Source: Lelliottia jeotgali
Lineage (GTDB): Bacteria > Pseudomonadota > Gammaproteobacteria > Enterobacterales > Enterobacteriaceae
DNA: 64,000 bases
Reading direction: 5' to 3'
NCBI GenBank assembly: GCA_002271215.1
Contig: CP018628.1
Span: forward strand, 4,402,001 to 4,466,000
Each line of letters starts with the position of its first letter. The stretch's first letter is position 1. Of this stretch, positions 36,393 through 46,453 are shown piece after piece. The notes beneath the pieces were generated by a model that was not told where the DNA came from, ran no database searches, and saw only the letters and a program-made list of their open reading frames with translations. The translations under genes and the position numbers were made by a program.

Positions 36393-36540
36393 ACCGGCAG
36401 GTCTTCGGGCTTGGTGGCGTGTGCGGATGAAGACTTCCCACTCGAAAGCAGTGTCTACAACATTCATCCCGCCAGTCTTTACCGCTGCGCGTCAGCTCCA
36501 GATTTACACTGGATTCCCTTTTCACTTAAAGGAGACCGGA
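36393..36540 (-). promoter_or_regulatory. Cobalamin (adenosylcobalamin) riboswitch
   Basis: The btuB leader on the minus strand runs from CCGGTCTCC through GGAATCCAGTG, GAGCTGACGCGCAGCGG and TTCGAGTGGGAAGTCTTCAT to GCCCGAAGACCTGCCGG. The outer CCGG ends pair as P1. The conserved B12-box core and the order of elements match the E. coli btuB leader. B12 binding is expected to block btuB translation; the start codon lies about 80 bases beyond the aptamer. The gap 36313-36659 also holds the divergent trmA promoter. Confidence 0.93.
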
Positions 36541-36659
36541 AACAGAATGCTACAATTAGAAACGTATGGATGTCCAGACAGCTATGCATGATTAAATCTG
36601 GACATCCCCTGTACAGTGCTTACAATCCCCGCGAAATTGTTTACCACTCAGGATGCATC

Positions 36660-37760
36660 ATGACCCCAGAACACCTCCCGACAGAACAGTACGACGCGCA
36701 GCTGGCAGAGAAAGTGGTCCGCCTGCAAAGTATGATGACGCCTTTCGCGGCGCCCGTTCCCGAGGTGTTCCGCTCGCCAGTCAGTCACTATCGCATGCGT
36801 GCCGAATTCCGCATCTGGCACGATGGCGACGACCTGTACCACATCATTTTCGATCAGCAGACCAAGTCGCGCATCCGCGTAAACAGTTTCCCGGCGGCGA
36901 GTGAATTAATTAACCAATTGATGACGCTGATGATCGACGGCGTGCGTGAAAACCCGATTTTGCGCCACAAACTGTTCCAGATTGATTACCTGACCACCCA
37001 AAGCAACCAGGCGATCGTCTCCCTGCTGTATCACAAAACCCTGAACGACGAATGGCGCCAGGAAGCGGAGGCACTACGCGATGCGCTGCGGGCGCAGAAC
37101 ATTAATGTGCATCTGATTGGCCGGGCGACCAAAACCAAAATCATGCTCGATCAGGACTATGTTGATGAACGTCTGCCGGTGGCCGGTAAAGAGATGATTT
37201 ATCGCCAGGTCGAGAACAGCTTCACCCAGCCGAACGCGGCGATGAACGTGCAGATGCTGGAGTGGGCGCTGAGCGCCACCGAAGGTTCAACGGGAGATTT
37301 GCTCGAACTGTACTGCGGAAACGGTAACTTCTCGCTGGCTCTGGCGCGCAACTTTGAGCGCGTTCTGGCTACCGAAATCGCGAAACCGTCCGTGGCTGCC
37401 GCGCAATACAACATTGCAGCAAACCACATCGATAACGTGCAGATTATCCGTATGGCGGCAGAAGAGTTTACTCAGGCGATGAACGGCGTGCGTGAATTCA
37501 ACCGGTTGCAGGGAATCGATCTGAAGAGCTATCAGTGTGAGACGATTTTCGTCGATCCGCCGCGCAGCGGGCTGGACAGCGAAACCGAGAAGATGGTGCA
37601 GGCGTATCCGCGGATTCTGTACATCTCCTGCAATCCGGAAACCTTGTGCAAGAATCTGGAAACATTAAGCCAGACACACAACGTTGAACGCCTGGCTCTG
37701 TTCGATCAGTTCCCGTACACGCACCACATGGAGTGCGGCGTGCTGTTAACGGCGAAGTAA
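36660..37760 (+). CDS. trmA: tRNA (uracil-5-)-methyltransferase TrmA
   Basis: SAM-dependent enzyme that makes m5U54 (ribothymidine) in the T-loop of tRNAs. It has 366 aa from ATG 36660 ([11 protein letters not shown]), identical in length to E. coli. The SAM motif is [14 protein letters not shown]; the catalytic Cys324 lies in [10 protein letters not shown] and the general base E358 in HHMECG. The frame is open 93 codons further upstream, but these run antisense through the btuB riboswitch and are not coding. Divergent from btuB. Confidence 0.97.
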   Translation: MTPEHLPTEQYDAQLAEKVVRLQSMMTPFAAPVPEVFRSPVSHYRMRAEFRIWHDGDDLYHIIFDQQTKSRIRVNSFPAASELINQLMTLMIDGVRENPILRHKLFQIDYLTTQSNQAIVSLLYHKTLNDEWRQEAEALRDALRAQNINVHLIGRATKTKIMLDQDYVDERLPVAGKEMIYRQVENSFTQPNAAMNVQMLEWALSATEGSTGDLLELYCGNGNFSLALARNFERVLATEIAKPSVAAAQYNIAANHIDNVQIIRMAAEEFTQAMNGVREFNRLQGIDLKSYQCETIFVDPPRSGLDSETEKMVQAYPRILYISCNPETLCKNLETLSQTHNVERLALFDQFPYTHHMECGVLLTAK

Positions 37761-37776
37761 CCAACTTTCATAGGGT

Positions 37777-37846
37777 CGTAGGCCGGATAAGCGAAGCGCC
37801 ATCCGGCATTTTTTGGCAGGTGGCGCTACGCTTACCTGCCCTACAA
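37777..37846. repeat. REP pair (BIME) between trmA and yijD
   Basis: Two REP-type palindromes (GTAGGCCGGATAAGCG...CCATCCGGC and GGCAGGTGGCGCTACGC...TTACCTGCC) lie between the convergent trmA and yijD. Confidence 0.8.
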
Positions 37847-37869
37847 AACCCAAAAAACCACAAAACCCG

Positions 37870-38229
37870 TTATTCCTGGATCTGATGCTTACGGTTACGC
37901 ATCTTGATGCCAATCCAGAACACCAGCGCCACAGACAGCACCGCCGGCAGGAAGTTAGAGCCGATATCCGGATATTCCGCACGCACCACAGTGCTATACA
38001 GCAGAACACCCAGAATAAAGAACGCGGCAGCCAGGCCCGGTAAACCAACCGGCATAGTGCGATTCTGATAGCGCTGATGCAGACAGTAAACCGTCAGCAC
38101 CAGCGCAATAATCGGAAAGATTGAAAACGGCACAATCGAGCTAAACACCGCTGCAAACGTTCCGTTGATAGACAAGCCAGCGATCAATGCCAGCAACAAC
38201 GTACCCTTATCCTGCCCTGACTGTTTCAT
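37870..38229 (-). CDS. yijD: YijD, DUF1422 inner-membrane protein
   Basis: 119-residue membrane protein, same length as E. coli YijD and highly similar. About four hydrophobic segments are visible: [47 protein letters not shown] and [11 protein letters not shown]. No biochemical function is known. It begins three bases after fabR and is surely co-transcribed with it. Confidence 0.95.
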   Translation of the reverse strand: MKQSGQDKGTLLLALIAGLSINGTFAAVFSSIVPFSIFPIIALVLTVYCLHQRYQNRTMPVGLPGLAAAFFILGVLLYSTVVRAEYPDIGSNFLPAVLSVALVFWIGIKMRNRKHQIQE

Positions 38230-38232
38230 GAC

Positions 38233-38874
38233 TCACTCACCTTCGTCGATGTGATGCGCCGACTTTTCTTGTTCCCGGCGGTACCAGTAATACGCCCCTT
38301 TGGAAATCATCCGCAGCTGCAATACCAGTCGCTCTTCGAGTTGTTTGCGTTGCTCAACGCCTACATCCAGTGCTTCGGCACCCGCACTGAAAACAATGGT
38401 CACCATCGCCTCGGCCTGCGCTTCCGTGAAGGCTCGCGGCATATGGTTTTCGATTTCGAGATAGTCGGCAAGTTCCGCAATAAAATGCTGAATTTCGCGC
38501 GCAACGGCGGCACGAAACGCGGCCGATGTCCCCGACCGTTCGCGCAGTAACAGGCGAAAGGCGTTAGGGTTGTTGCCGATAAATTCCATAAAAGTCGATA
38601 CGGACGTGCGGATCACGCTACCGCCTTTAGCGATACGCTGACGCGCCTGGCGCATGAGCTGGCGCAGCATCAGGCCGCTCTCATCCACCATGGTCAGACC
38701 CAGTTCATCCACATCACGAAAATGACGATAGAAGGACGTTGGCGCAATCCCGGCCTCTCGCGCAACTTCGCGCAGGCTCAAACTGGCAAAACTTCGCTCA
38801 GCACTCAGTTGACTGAATGCCGCTTCCACCAGCGAACGCCGGGTTTTCTCTTTTTGTTGTGCTCTTACGCCCAT
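38233..38874 (-). CDS. fabR: Fatty acid biosynthesis repressor FabR
   Basis: TetR-family repressor of fabB and fabA that sets the unsaturated/saturated fatty acid balance in response to acyl-ACP or acyl-CoA. It has 213 aa from ATG 38874 ([13 protein letters not shown]). The helix-turn-helix is [20 protein letters not shown] at ~30-55. The upstream 42 in-frame codons are weakly supported, although longer starts have been annotated in E. coli. The last ~8 residues differ from E. coli. Divergent from sthA. Confidence 0.95.
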   Translation of the reverse strand: MGVRAQQKEKTRRSLVEAAFSQLSAERSFASLSLREVAREAGIAPTSFYRHFRDVDELGLTMVDESGLMLRQLMRQARQRIAKGGSVIRTSVSTFMEFIGNNPNAFRLLLRERSGTSAAFRAAVAREIQHFIAELADYLEIENHMPRAFTEAQAEAMVTIVFSAGAEALDVGVEQRKQLEERLVLQLRMISKGAYYWYRREQEKSAHHIDEGE

Positions 38875-39073
38875 CACAATAGTTGAATCCTTCCAAAGGC
38901 CTTCAGGCACTATACCAGAGAATAAAATTAATCTGTTTGCATCGCTTTGTGAATGATTGTTTACGCGAGGTTTGTGCTCCACAGCCCGAAAAGAGCACAA
39001 CGATAATTGGGTTATCCCGCTAATGATGTTACTATTCTGTTGCTTTTATGTATAAGAACAGGTAAGCCTTGCC

Positions 39074-40474
39074 ATGTCACACACCTACGATTACGACGCA
39101 ATAGTTATTGGTTCCGGCCCCGGCGGCGAAGGCGCTGCTATGGGGCTGGTGAAACAGGGAGCCAGAGTAGCGGTCATTGAGCGCTACCATAATGTTGGCG
39201 GCGGTTGCACCCACTGGGGTACCATCCCGTCCAAAGCCCTCCGCCACGCCGTTAGCCGCATTATTGAATTTAACCAGAACCCTCTTTACAGCGACCATTC
39301 CCGACTTCTTCGTTCTTCCTTTGCCGACATCCTTAACCATGCTGATAACGTCATTAATCAGCAAACGCGGATGCGCCAGGGGTTCTACGAACGCAACCAC
39401 TGCGAAATATTGCAAGGTGACGCGCACTTTGTTGACGAACATACGCTGGCGCTTAAATGCCAGGACGGTTCCGTCGAAACGATCACCGCCGAGAAATTTG
39501 TCATCGCCTGTGGCTCACGTCCGTACCATCCGACCGACGTCGATTTTTCCCATCCGCGCGTGTACGACAGCGACTCGATCCTGAGCCTGCACCACGAACC
39601 GCGCCACGTGCTGATCTACGGCGCAGGGGTGATTGGCTGCGAATATGCGTCCATCTTCCGTGGAATGGACGTGAAAGTGGATCTGATTAACACCCGCGAC
39701 CGGCTGCTGGCGTTTCTCGATCAGGAGATGTCCGACTCGCTCTCCTACCACTTCTGGAACAGCGGCGTGGTCATTCGCCACAACGAAGAGTACGAGAAAA
39801 TCGAAGGCTGCGATGACGGCGTGATCATGCACCTGAAATCCGGCAAAAAACTCAAAGCCGACTGCCTGCTGTATGCCAATGGCCGTACGGGTAACACCGA
39901 TTCGCTGGCGCTGGAAAATATCGGTCTGGCGACCGACAGCCGTGGTCAGTTGAAGGTCAACAGCATGTACCAGACCGCCCTGCCGCATATCTATGCTGTG
40001 GGTGACGTGATTGGTTATCCGAGCCTGGCATCTGCCGCTTACGATCAGGGCCGCATTGCCGCTCAGGCACTGGTCAAAGGCGAAGCCACCGCCCATCTGA
40101 TCGAAGATATTCCGACCGGGATTTACACCATTCCTGAGATCAGCTCGGTAGGCAAAACCGAACAGCAGTTGACGTCAATGAAGGTGCCTTACGAGGTGGG
40201 TCGTGCGCAGTTTAAGCATCTGGCGCGGGCGCAAATCGTGGGAATGAGCGTGGGAACGCTGAAGATTTTGTTCCATCGCGAGACCAAAGAGATCCTCGGT
40301 ATTCACTGTTTCGGTGAACGCGCGGCGGAAATCATTCATATCGGTCAGGCAATCATGGAGCAAAAAGGTGGCGGTAACACGATCGAGTACTTCGTTAACA
40401 CCACCTTCAACTACCCGACGATGGCTGAAGCCTATCGGGTAGCGGCGCTGAACGGCTTAAACCGCTTGTTTTAA
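39074..40474 (+). CDS. sthA: Soluble pyridine nucleotide transhydrogenase
   Basis: FAD flavoprotein that moves reducing equivalents between NADPH and NAD+, mainly re-oxidising excess NADPH. It has 466 aa. The N-terminal FAD motif is [14 protein letters not shown]. The [13 protein letters not shown] region keeps only one of the two cysteines typical of disulfide reductases, as in E. coli SthA. The NAD(P) motif is [15 protein letters not shown]. The final 18 bases overlap the 3' end of convergent oxyR. Confidence 0.97.
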   Translation: MSHTYDYDAIVIGSGPGGEGAAMGLVKQGARVAVIERYHNVGGGCTHWGTIPSKALRHAVSRIIEFNQNPLYSDHSRLLRSSFADILNHADNVINQQTRMRQGFYERNHCEILQGDAHFVDEHTLALKCQDGSVETITAEKFVIACGSRPYHPTDVDFSHPRVYDSDSILSLHHEPRHVLIYGAGVIGCEYASIFRGMDVKVDLINTRDRLLAFLDQEMSDSLSYHFWNSGVVIRHNEEYEKIEGCDDGVIMHLKSGKKLKADCLLYANGRTGNTDSLALENIGLATDSRGQLKVNSMYQTALPHIYAVGDVIGYPSLASAAYDQGRIAAQALVKGEATAHLIEDIPTGIYTIPEISSVGKTEQQLTSMKVPYEVGRAQFKHLARAQIVGMSVGTLKILFHRETKEILGIHCFGERAAEIIHIGQAIMEQKGGGNTIEYFVNTTFNYPTMAEAYRVAALNGLNRLF

Positions 40475-41374
40475 CGCACCATCAAAGTGGCCATCCATCG
40501 AACTACGGATGGCCTCTGCCAGCTGCTCATAGCGGCTGCGCAGCGGTGATCCTGGACGATAAACCAGACCAATGGTGCGACGCGGTTCAGGCTTGATGCA
40601 CGGCAGATAGACCACACCATCACGTTTACGCTCGCGCGGTACGGCCAGCGCAGGCAGCAGCGTAATACCACTTCCCGCCGCGACCATATTGCGCAGCGTT
40701 TCCAGGCTGGTTGCGCGGAAATGGGTATCTTCATCCGCACCCGCTTCAAAGCAGAAGCCCATCGCCTGATCGCGCAGGCAGTGGCCGTCTTCCAGCATCA
40801 ACAGCTTTTCGCCCGCCAGATCGGACATCGGCACACGATCGCGATTCGCCCACGGGTGATCCTCATAGATCGCCAGCATCATCGGCTCATCAAACAGCGG
40901 CACTTCGATAAAGGCTTCGCTTTCTTTGACCAGCGCCAGAATGGCACAGTCGAGCTTACCGCTATCCAGCTGCGCCAGCAGTTGATGGGTCTGGGCTTCG
41001 TGCAGATACATTTCGAGTTTCGGGAAGGTCTGGTGCAACATCGGAATAATTTGCGGCAGCAGGTACGGGCCAACGGTTGGGATCAGGCCAATATGCAGCG
41101 GGCCGGACATGGCTTCCCCCTGCTGGCTTGCCATTTCCTTGAGCACTTTGACCTCGCGCAGCACGGTGCGCGCCTGATCCACCAGCAGCAAACCGGCCTG
41201 GGTGAACAGCACTTTACGACTGGTGCGCTCCAACAGCATCACGCCCAGCTCATCCTCAAGCTTACGGATTTGACCGCTCAGCGTGGGCTGGCTGACGTGG
41301 CAGGAATCTGCCGCGCGGCGAAAATGACGATGCTCAGCTAACGCTACCAGGTATTCAAGATCACGAATATTCAT
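40457..41374 (-). CDS. oxyR: Hydrogen peroxide-sensing regulator OxyR
   Basis: LysR-family activator of the peroxide response (katG, ahpCF, oxyS, trxC and others). It has 305 aa. The helix-turn-helix is at 18-38 ([19 protein letters not shown]). The redox pair is C199 and C208 in [15 protein letters not shown], which form the activating disulfide. It is divergent from oxyS, and an ATAG/CTAT-rich operator region lies between them. The last 20 residues vary slightly. Its regulon member katG also lies in this window. Confidence 0.98.
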   Translation of the reverse strand: MNIRDLEYLVALAEHRHFRRAADSCHVSQPTLSGQIRKLEDELGVMLLERTSRKVLFTQAGLLLVDQARTVLREVKVLKEMASQQGEAMSGPLHIGLIPTVGPYLLPQIIPMLHQTFPKLEMYLHEAQTHQLLAQLDSGKLDCAILALVKESEAFIEVPLFDEPMMLAIYEDHPWANRDRVPMSDLAGEKLLMLEDGHCLRDQAMGFCFEAGADEDTHFRATSLETLRNMVAAGSGITLLPALAVPRERKRDGVVYLPCIKPEPRRTIGLVYRPGSPLRSRYEQLAEAIRSSMDGHFDGALKQAV

Positions 41375-41392
41375 TATTCATCCTCCGTCGCC

Positions 41393-41445
41393 ACGATAGT
41401 TCATGGCGATAGATAGCATAGCAACGAACGATTATCCCTATCAAG
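41393..41445. promoter_or_regulatory. OxyR binding region, oxyR-oxyS promoter
   Basis: ATAG occurs at 41396, 41409, 41413 and 41418, and CTAT at 41438. This density of OxyR quarter-sites (ATAG/CTAT) lies between oxyR and oxyS, where E. coli OxyR binds to repress oxyR and activate oxyS. The exact tetramer register is not resolved by eye. Confidence 0.65.
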
Positions 41446-41471
41446 CATTCTGTTGAATAATACACCACATA

Positions 41472-41588
41472 GACGAGGCGGTGACTGTTTGACCCTTGAA
41501 GCGCCGCAGCGTCATACGAGTTTCTCTCAAAACTCGAACAACTAAAGCCAACGTGAACTTTTGCGGACCCCGTGTCCGCATTTTTTTT
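41472..41588 (+). ncRNA. oxyS: OxyS small regulatory RNA
   Basis: Hfq-dependent peroxide-induced sRNA. It is recognised by the conserved ACCCTTGAAG loop (41492-41501), the second hairpin CGAGTTTCTCTCAAAACTCG (41517-41536), and the single-stranded AACTAAAGCCAACGTGAAC linker that matches E. coli OxyS. It ends in a terminator hairpin. The 5' stem has changed but still pairs (GACG/CGTC and GGCG/CGCC). The terminator is GCGGAC-CCCGT-GTCCGC plus eight Ts; E. coli has a different loop there (CTCCAGG), one of the two fhlA kissing sequences. The 5' end is estimated by alignment. Confidence 0.9.
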
Positions 41589-41592
41589 GCGT

Positions 41593-41625
41593 AAAAAAGC
41601 CCGGCAAAAGCCGAGCCTGGTTTTT
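41593..41625 (-). terminator. argCBH terminator
   Basis: Minus strand: AGGCTCGGC-TTTT-GCCGGGCTTTTTT, about 50 bases past the argH stop; one or two wobble pairs. It converges on the oxyS terminator. Confidence 0.75.
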
Positions 41626-41627
41626 GT

Positions 41628-41661
41628 CCCTCTCCGGTGGGAGAGGGTCGGGGTGAGGGCA
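41628..41661. repeat. boxC-like intergenic palindromic repeat, copy 2
   Basis: CCCTCTCCGGTGGGAGAGGG followed by a GGGGTGAGGGCA tail, between oxyS and argH. Same family and orientation as the copies at 15166 and 46199. Confidence 0.7.
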
Positions 41662-41676
41662 TCAGCCCGCACGTCA

Positions 41677-43050
41677 TTAAATCAACCGATCTTTCGCATC
41701 CGCAATCGCCTGCGCTACCTGCTTAGGCGACACGCCACCTTTCGCCGCACGCTTATCCAGACAAGATTGCAGCGACAAAATCGGATACACATCGTCGCCA
41801 ATCACCGCGCTGAATTTCTGCAAGTCAGCCAGCGTAAGGTCTTCCAGCGGTTTGCCCTGACGAATCGCCTCCACCACCGCTTCGCCCACGATATGGTGTG
41901 CTTCACGGAACGGCACGCCTTTCGCGACCAGGTAATCAGCCAGTTCGGTCGAGTTTGCATAGCCCTGCTGCGCCGCTTCCTGGCAGCGAGGACGTTTTAC
42001 CTGAATGCCGTCCAGCACCAGCGCGCCCATGTGCAGGCAGTCAAGCCAGGTATCGAGGGCGTCGAACAGCCCTTCTTTATCTTCCTGCATGTCTTTGTTG
42101 TAAGCCAAAGGCAGGCCTTTCAGAGTCATCATCATGCCGGTCAGCGCGCCCTGCACGCGGCCACATTTACCGCGAATCAGCTCCAGCGCATCCGGGTTTT
42201 TCTTCTGTGGCATCAGGGAAGAACCGGATGTTACACGGTCGGACAGCTCAACAAACCCGGCTTCACCGGAGTTGAAGAAAATCAGATCTTCGGCAAAGCG
42301 CGAGAGGTGCACCATGCCAATAGAGGCGTTCGACAGCAGCTCCAGCACGTGATCACGATCGGAAACGCTGTCCAGGCTGTTACGGGTGGCAGAAGCAAAG
42401 CCCAGCCAGCCGGCCAGCTGTTCACGGTCGATTTCATAGGCGGTTCCGGCCAGCGCACCGCTGCCGAGCGGACTCACGTCCAGACGCTTCAGGGTATCCT
42501 GCAAACGGCTTTCATCACGCGCCAGCATCTCAACATACGCCAGACACCAGTGCGCAAAAGTTACCGGTTGCGCGCGCTGCAGGTGGGTGTAACCCGGCAT
42601 CACGGCGTCCTGATTACTGTGCGCGGTTTCCACCAGCGCACTCTGCAACTGGCGATTGGCCGACAGCAATTCAACGACGGTGTCTTTACACCACAGCTTC
42701 AGATCCGTTGCGACCTGGTCATTACGGCTACGCCCGGTATGCAGCTTTTTGCCCAACTGGCCAACTTTGTCGATCAGTTTGCCTTCCACCCAGCTGTGAA
42801 TATCTTCGGCATCGCTTTCGAGGATCTGCTGCGGGTTCAGACGAACCTCTTCCAGCAGATTATTCAGCGCCTCTTCAAGCTGCAATTGTTCGTCCGCCGT
42901 CAGTACGCCAACGGTGACCAGCGCTTTAGACCAGGCCACAGAGCCGACGATATCCTGTTCGGCCAGGCGGTAGTCGAAGCGCAAAGAGTCGTTGAACTGT
43001 TTGAACCGCTGATCCGCTGCCTGTGTAAAACGCCCACCCCAAAGTGCCAT
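41677..43050 (-). CDS. argH: Argininosuccinate lyase
   Basis: Cleaves argininosuccinate to arginine and fumarate, the last step of arginine synthesis. It has 457 aa as in E. coli. The fumarase-superfamily signature [14 protein letters not shown] carries the catalytic serine; [12 protein letters not shown] and the TH loop [12 protein letters not shown] are also present. It ends argCBH; a REP pair separates it from argB. A 497-codon open frame on the opposite strand is a shadow. Confidence 0.98.
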   Translation of the reverse strand: MALWGGRFTQAADQRFKQFNDSLRFDYRLAEQDIVGSVAWSKALVTVGVLTADEQLQLEEALNNLLEEVRLNPQQILESDAEDIHSWVEGKLIDKVGQLGKKLHTGRSRNDQVATDLKLWCKDTVVELLSANRQLQSALVETAHSNQDAVMPGYTHLQRAQPVTFAHWCLAYVEMLARDESRLQDTLKRLDVSPLGSGALAGTAYEIDREQLAGWLGFASATRNSLDSVSDRDHVLELLSNASIGMVHLSRFAEDLIFFNSGEAGFVELSDRVTSGSSLMPQKKNPDALELIRGKCGRVQGALTGMMMTLKGLPLAYNKDMQEDKEGLFDALDTWLDCLHMGALVLDGIQVKRPRCQEAAQQGYANSTELADYLVAKGVPFREAHHIVGEAVVEAIRQGKPLEDLTLADLQKFSAVIGDDVYPILSLQSCLDKRAAKGGVSPKQVAQAIADAKDRLI

Positions 43051-43078
43051 AACAATTTTCCTTGATAATGTAATTTTT

Positions 43079-43149
43079 GCCCGGTGGCGCTTCGCTTACC
43101 GGGCCTACAAACTCAGGTAGCCCGGATAAGCGAAACGCCATCCGGCACT
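43079..43149. repeat. REP pair (BIME) between argB and argH
   Basis: Two inverted REP palindromes (GCCCGGTGGCGCTTCGC...TTACCGGGC and GCCCGGATAAGCG...CCATCCGGC) lie inside the argCBH operon. Intra-operon placement can give unequal mRNA stability for the two genes. Confidence 0.82.
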
Positions 43150-43154
43150 GAATA

Positions 43155-43931
43155 TTAAGCCAGAATACGCGTGCCAATCGGCGTGCCGTTAAACAGCGCC
43201 GGGAGTTGCTCTGCGTGACGCCACGAGGCGATATCCACCGGACGGCCCAGCGTGCGCGCGGCATCCAGCGCAGCGTTCACTTTCACAATCATGCCGTCGG
43301 TAATAATGCCCTGATCGATCAGCTGCTCGGCTTTCGCCGCCGTCATCTCGGCAATGCGCTGGCCTTTTCCATCCAGAATCCCACTCACATCAGAGAGCAG
43401 AATCAGATCCGCGCCCAGCGTCGCCGCCAGTGCCGTGGCCGCCTGGTCGGCGTTCACGTTCATCAGCTGTCCCTCTTCGGTCACCCCGATAGAGCTGACA
43501 ACCGGCAGGAAACCACCTTCCAGCAGGGTGTTAATCAGCTTAGGTGAACCCGGTTGCGCCAGTCCAACGTGGCCCAGTTCTTCGTCGAGCTGAGTCACAT
43601 TTACGCTGTCACCGTCACCCAGATACAGGCCCACAGATGCGATGTGATGTTTCTTCGCCCACGCCAGCAGCGTTTTGTTCGCCGTTCCCGCCAGCGCACC
43701 GGTAATGATGTCAATCTGATCGGCAGGCGTCACACGCAGGCCATTTTTCTTCTTCACCGGCAGATTCAGGCCTTTCATCAGCTCATCCACCACGCAGCCG
43801 CCGCCATGCACAATCACCAGCGGACGTTGGTGTGATTCACGATAGTTCACCAGGGCAGTAAACAGACGCTCCAGCGCTTCTTCGCTGTCCAGCAGAACAC
43901 CACCGAGTTTGATAATTAATGGATTCATCAT
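43155..43931 (-). CDS. argB: Acetylglutamate kinase
   Basis: Amino-acid kinase family, second step of arginine synthesis: phosphorylates N-acetylglutamate. It has 258 aa from ATG 43931 ([11 protein letters not shown]). Three consecutive ATGs are present, so the start may vary by one or two residues. Motifs are [13 protein letters not shown] and the C-terminal nucleotide-binding region [13 protein letters not shown]. It starts six bases after argC. Confidence 0.97.
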   Translation of the reverse strand: MMNPLIIKLGGVLLDSEEALERLFTALVNYRESHQRPLVIVHGGGCVVDELMKGLNLPVKKKNGLRVTPADQIDIITGALAGTANKTLLAWAKKHHIASVGLYLGDGDSVNVTQLDEELGHVGLAQPGSPKLINTLLEGGFLPVVSSIGVTEEGQLMNVNADQAATALAATLGADLILLSDVSGILDGKGQRIAEMTAAKAEQLIDQGIITDGMIVKVNAALDAARTLGRPVDIASWRHAEQLPALFNGTPIGTRILA

Positions 43932-43937
43932 CACACC

Positions 43938-44942
43938 TTAAATAAGAGACTGCGTTTCAGCGAAGCCAAAACGAATATTGGCGCACTGCACCGCCTGAGC
44001 GGCTGCGCCTTTAAGAAGATTATCTTCCGCAGCAACCACGATCAGGTGCTCGCCCTGAACGGCAAAGCCGATATCGCAGAACGGCAGACCGACGACGTTT
44101 TTCAACGCCGGAACGCCTTTGTCATAAAGACGCACCAGCGGTTTGTCGGCGTACGCCTGAGTAAAGACGTCATGCACCTGTTCTTTGCTCACACCCGGTT
44201 TCAGGCGGCAGGTAATAGTTTCCAGAATCCCGCGTGGGAAGTTGCCCAGATGCGGGGTGAAAATCACCTCCGCGCCCAGATGGGTGGTGATTTCTGGGTG
44301 ATGACGGTGGTTGAACACGCCATACGGCTGCAAGCTCACTTCGCAGAAACTATTGGAAATCGCCGCTTTACGTCCGGCACCGCTGACGCCACTGGTGGCG
44401 TTGATCACCGGCCACTGATTGAGATCCAGCAGGCCCGCGTCGATCAGCGGCTTAAGAGAAAGCTGCGCCGCCGTCGGGTAGCACCCTGGCACGGCAATCA
44501 AATTCGCTTCTTTCAGCTTATCCGCACTCCACTCCGCCAGGCCATAAACCGCTTTTTTAAGCAGATCCGGGTGCTGGTGAGTGAAGCCGTAATATTTTTC
44601 ATAAAAAGCACTGTCGTTGACGCGGAACGCGCCGGAGAGGTCAAATACCACGCAACCGGCTGCAAGGAACTGCGGCGCGAGGTCATGACTGACTTCGTGT
44701 GCCGTGGCCAAAAACACCACGTCCACGCCTTCAGTAAACTCGCGGATATCGGACATCGGCTGCAACGGGAGATCGACGATTCCCTTAAGCTGCGGATGCA
44801 AATCGGAAATTAATTTTCCCGCATCATTGCTTTGCGCTGATACGGTCAAAGCGGTTATGGTCATATGAGGATGGCGATTCACGTAGCTTACAAGCTCTGC
44901 GCCCGCATAACCGCTAGCGCCCACAATCAGCGTATTCAACAT
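43938..44942 (-). CDS. argC: N-acetyl-gamma-glutamyl-phosphate reductase
   Basis: NADPH-dependent reductase, third step of arginine synthesis. It has 334 aa. The Rossmann motif is [12 protein letters not shown], and the catalytic cysteine is C154 in [11 protein letters not shown]. First gene of argCBH, divergent from argE across the ArgR operator. Confidence 0.98.
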   Translation of the reverse strand: MLNTLIVGASGYAGAELVSYVNRHPHMTITALTVSAQSNDAGKLISDLHPQLKGIVDLPLQPMSDIREFTEGVDVVFLATAHEVSHDLAPQFLAAGCVVFDLSGAFRVNDSAFYEKYYGFTHQHPDLLKKAVYGLAEWSADKLKEANLIAVPGCYPTAAQLSLKPLIDAGLLDLNQWPVINATSGVSGAGRKAAISNSFCEVSLQPYGVFNHRHHPEITTHLGAEVIFTPHLGNFPRGILETITCRLKPGVSKEQVHDVFTQAYADKPLVRLYDKGVPALKNVVGLPFCDIGFAVQGEHLIVVAAEDNLLKGAAAQAVQCANIRFGFAETQSLI

Positions 44943-44965
44943 CGGGTTCCTTTACGATCAACGTT

Positions 44966-45004
44966 AGTGTATTTTTATTCACATTTAGTGCATGAATATT
45001 GATA
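44966..45004. promoter_or_regulatory. Paired ARG boxes (ArgR operator)
   Basis: Two 18-base ARG boxes separated by exactly three bases: AGTGTATTTTTATTCACA at 44966-44983 and AGTGCATGAATATTGATA at 44987-45004. They lie in the argC-argE divergent region. The spacing and sequence are those of hexameric ArgR operators, so both transcription units should be arginine-repressed. Confidence 0.93.
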
Positions 45005-45030
45005 CTATCACGACCTAAGGTATGTCAACA

Positions 45031-46182
45031 ATGAAAATGAATTTACCACCCTTTATCGAGATTTACCGCGCCCTGATTGCCACGCCATCCATCAGTGCGA
45101 CCGAAGAATCGCTCGACCAGAGCAATGAGTCTTTAATCAATTTACTGGCTGGCTGGTTTAGTGAACTCGGGTTTAAGGTGGAAGTTCAACCCGTTCCAGG
45201 CACTCGCAATAAATACAACCTGCTGGCCAGTACCGGAGAAGGTGCAGGCGGCCTGCTGCTCGCCGGGCACACGGATACCGTTCCCTTTGATGATGGCCGC
45301 TGGACGCGCGATCCTTTCACCCTGACCGAGCACGACAACAAGCTCTACGGTCTGGGCACGGCGGACATGAAAGGCTTCTTCGCCTTTATTCTGGATGCGC
45401 TACGTGACGTGGACGTGAAAACCCTGAAAAAGCCGCTCTATATTCTGGCGACCGCCGATGAAGAGACCAGCATGGCGGGGGCGCGCTATTTTTCTGAAAA
45501 CACCGCCCTGCTCCCGGATTGCGCCATTATCGGTGAGCCAACGTCTCTGCAACCGATTCGCGCGCATAAAGGTCACATCTCAACGGCGGTGCGCGTGATG
45601 GGTCAGTCCGGTCACTCCAGCGATCCGGCCCGTGGCGTGAACGCCATCGAACTGATGCACGATGCGATTGGCCGCATCATGCAGTTGCGCGATTCGCTGA
45701 AAGAGCGTTATCACCACGATTCGTTTACCGTGCCTTATCCGACGCTGAACCTCGGCAGCCTGCACGGCGGTGATGCCTCCAACCGCATCTGTGCCTGCTG
45801 CGAACTGCATATGGATATCCGCCCCCTGCCGGGAATGACCCTGAGCGATCTGGACGGTCTGCTGACAGAAGCGCTGGCCCCCGTCAGCGAGCGCTGGCCT
45901 GGCCGTTTGACCGTGTCCGAACTGCATCCACCGATTCCAGGCTACGAATGCCCGCCGGATCACCAGCTGGTGCAGGTGGTGGAAAAACTGCTCGGTGCGC
46001 AAACCGACGTGGTGAACTACTGCACCGAAGCACCGTTTATTCAGACCCTGTGTCCAACGCTGGTACTCGGCCCTGGCTCGATCAATCAGGCGCACCAGCC
46101 GGATGAATATCTGGAAACCCGCTTTATTAAGCCGACGCGCGAGTTAATTACCCAGGTTGTGCACCATTTCTGCTGGCATTAA
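45031..46182 (+). CDS. argE: N-acetylornithine deacetylase
   Basis: M20-family metalloenzyme that frees ornithine from N-acetylornithine (linear arginine pathway). It has 383 aa. Metal ligands include H80 in [11 protein letters not shown], the Asp of GTADMKGFF and the Glu pair [10 protein letters not shown] place the start at ATG 45031 (MKMNLPPF), at proper distance from TAAGGT; an ATG at 45022 is too close to it. Confidence 0.96.
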   Translation: MKMNLPPFIEIYRALIATPSISATEESLDQSNESLINLLAGWFSELGFKVEVQPVPGTRNKYNLLASTGEGAGGLLLAGHTDTVPFDDGRWTRDPFTLTEHDNKLYGLGTADMKGFFAFILDALRDVDVKTLKKPLYILATADEETSMAGARYFSENTALLPDCAIIGEPTSLQPIRAHKGHISTAVRVMGQSGHSSDPARGVNAIELMHDAIGRIMQLRDSLKERYHHDSFTVPYPTLNLGSLHGGDASNRICACCELHMDIRPLPGMTLSDLDGLLTEALAPVSERWPGRLTVSELHPPIPGYECPPDHQLVQVVEKLLGAQTDVVNYCTEAPFIQTLCPTLVLGPGSINQAHQPDEYLETRFIKPTRELITQVVHHFCWH

Positions 46183-46198
46183 CTCCCCCCGCTTTTAT

Positions 46199-46236
46199 TC
46201 CCTCTCCCCGTGGGAGAGGGTTAGCGTGAGGGCACC
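46199..46236. repeat. boxC-like intergenic palindromic repeat, copy 3
   Basis: CCCTCTCCCCGTGGGAGAGGG followed by a GTGAGGGCACC tail, in the 271-base argE-ppc gap. The rest of that gap is AT-rich and presumably holds the ppc promoter. Confidence 0.7.
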
Positions 46237-46453
46237 AAAACGCATGATCCCCATCACATTCTCATAAGCATCGCTTATCTGACGCGAAGCGAATTAAATT
46301 TCGTAAATTACCCACATTTATTCGTTTGCTGAACCGTTTTCGCAGCAATTGACGACAGGGGTTTTACGTGGCTTTATAAAGGGAGATGACAAATAAATGT
46401 CCAAAAGATTTCTGAATGGGCATAAACGAAAATGATGGGGTGTCTGGGTTTAT

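Noticed and set aside
36381..36659. 93-codon N-terminal extension of trmA
   Set aside because: The stretch is antisense to the btuB riboswitch; TrmA homology and length begin exactly at ATG 36660.
41572..43065. Plus-strand open frame of ~497 codons opposite argH
   Set aside because: It is fully antisense to the well-conserved argH, has no recognisable domain, and follows from the codon pattern of argH.
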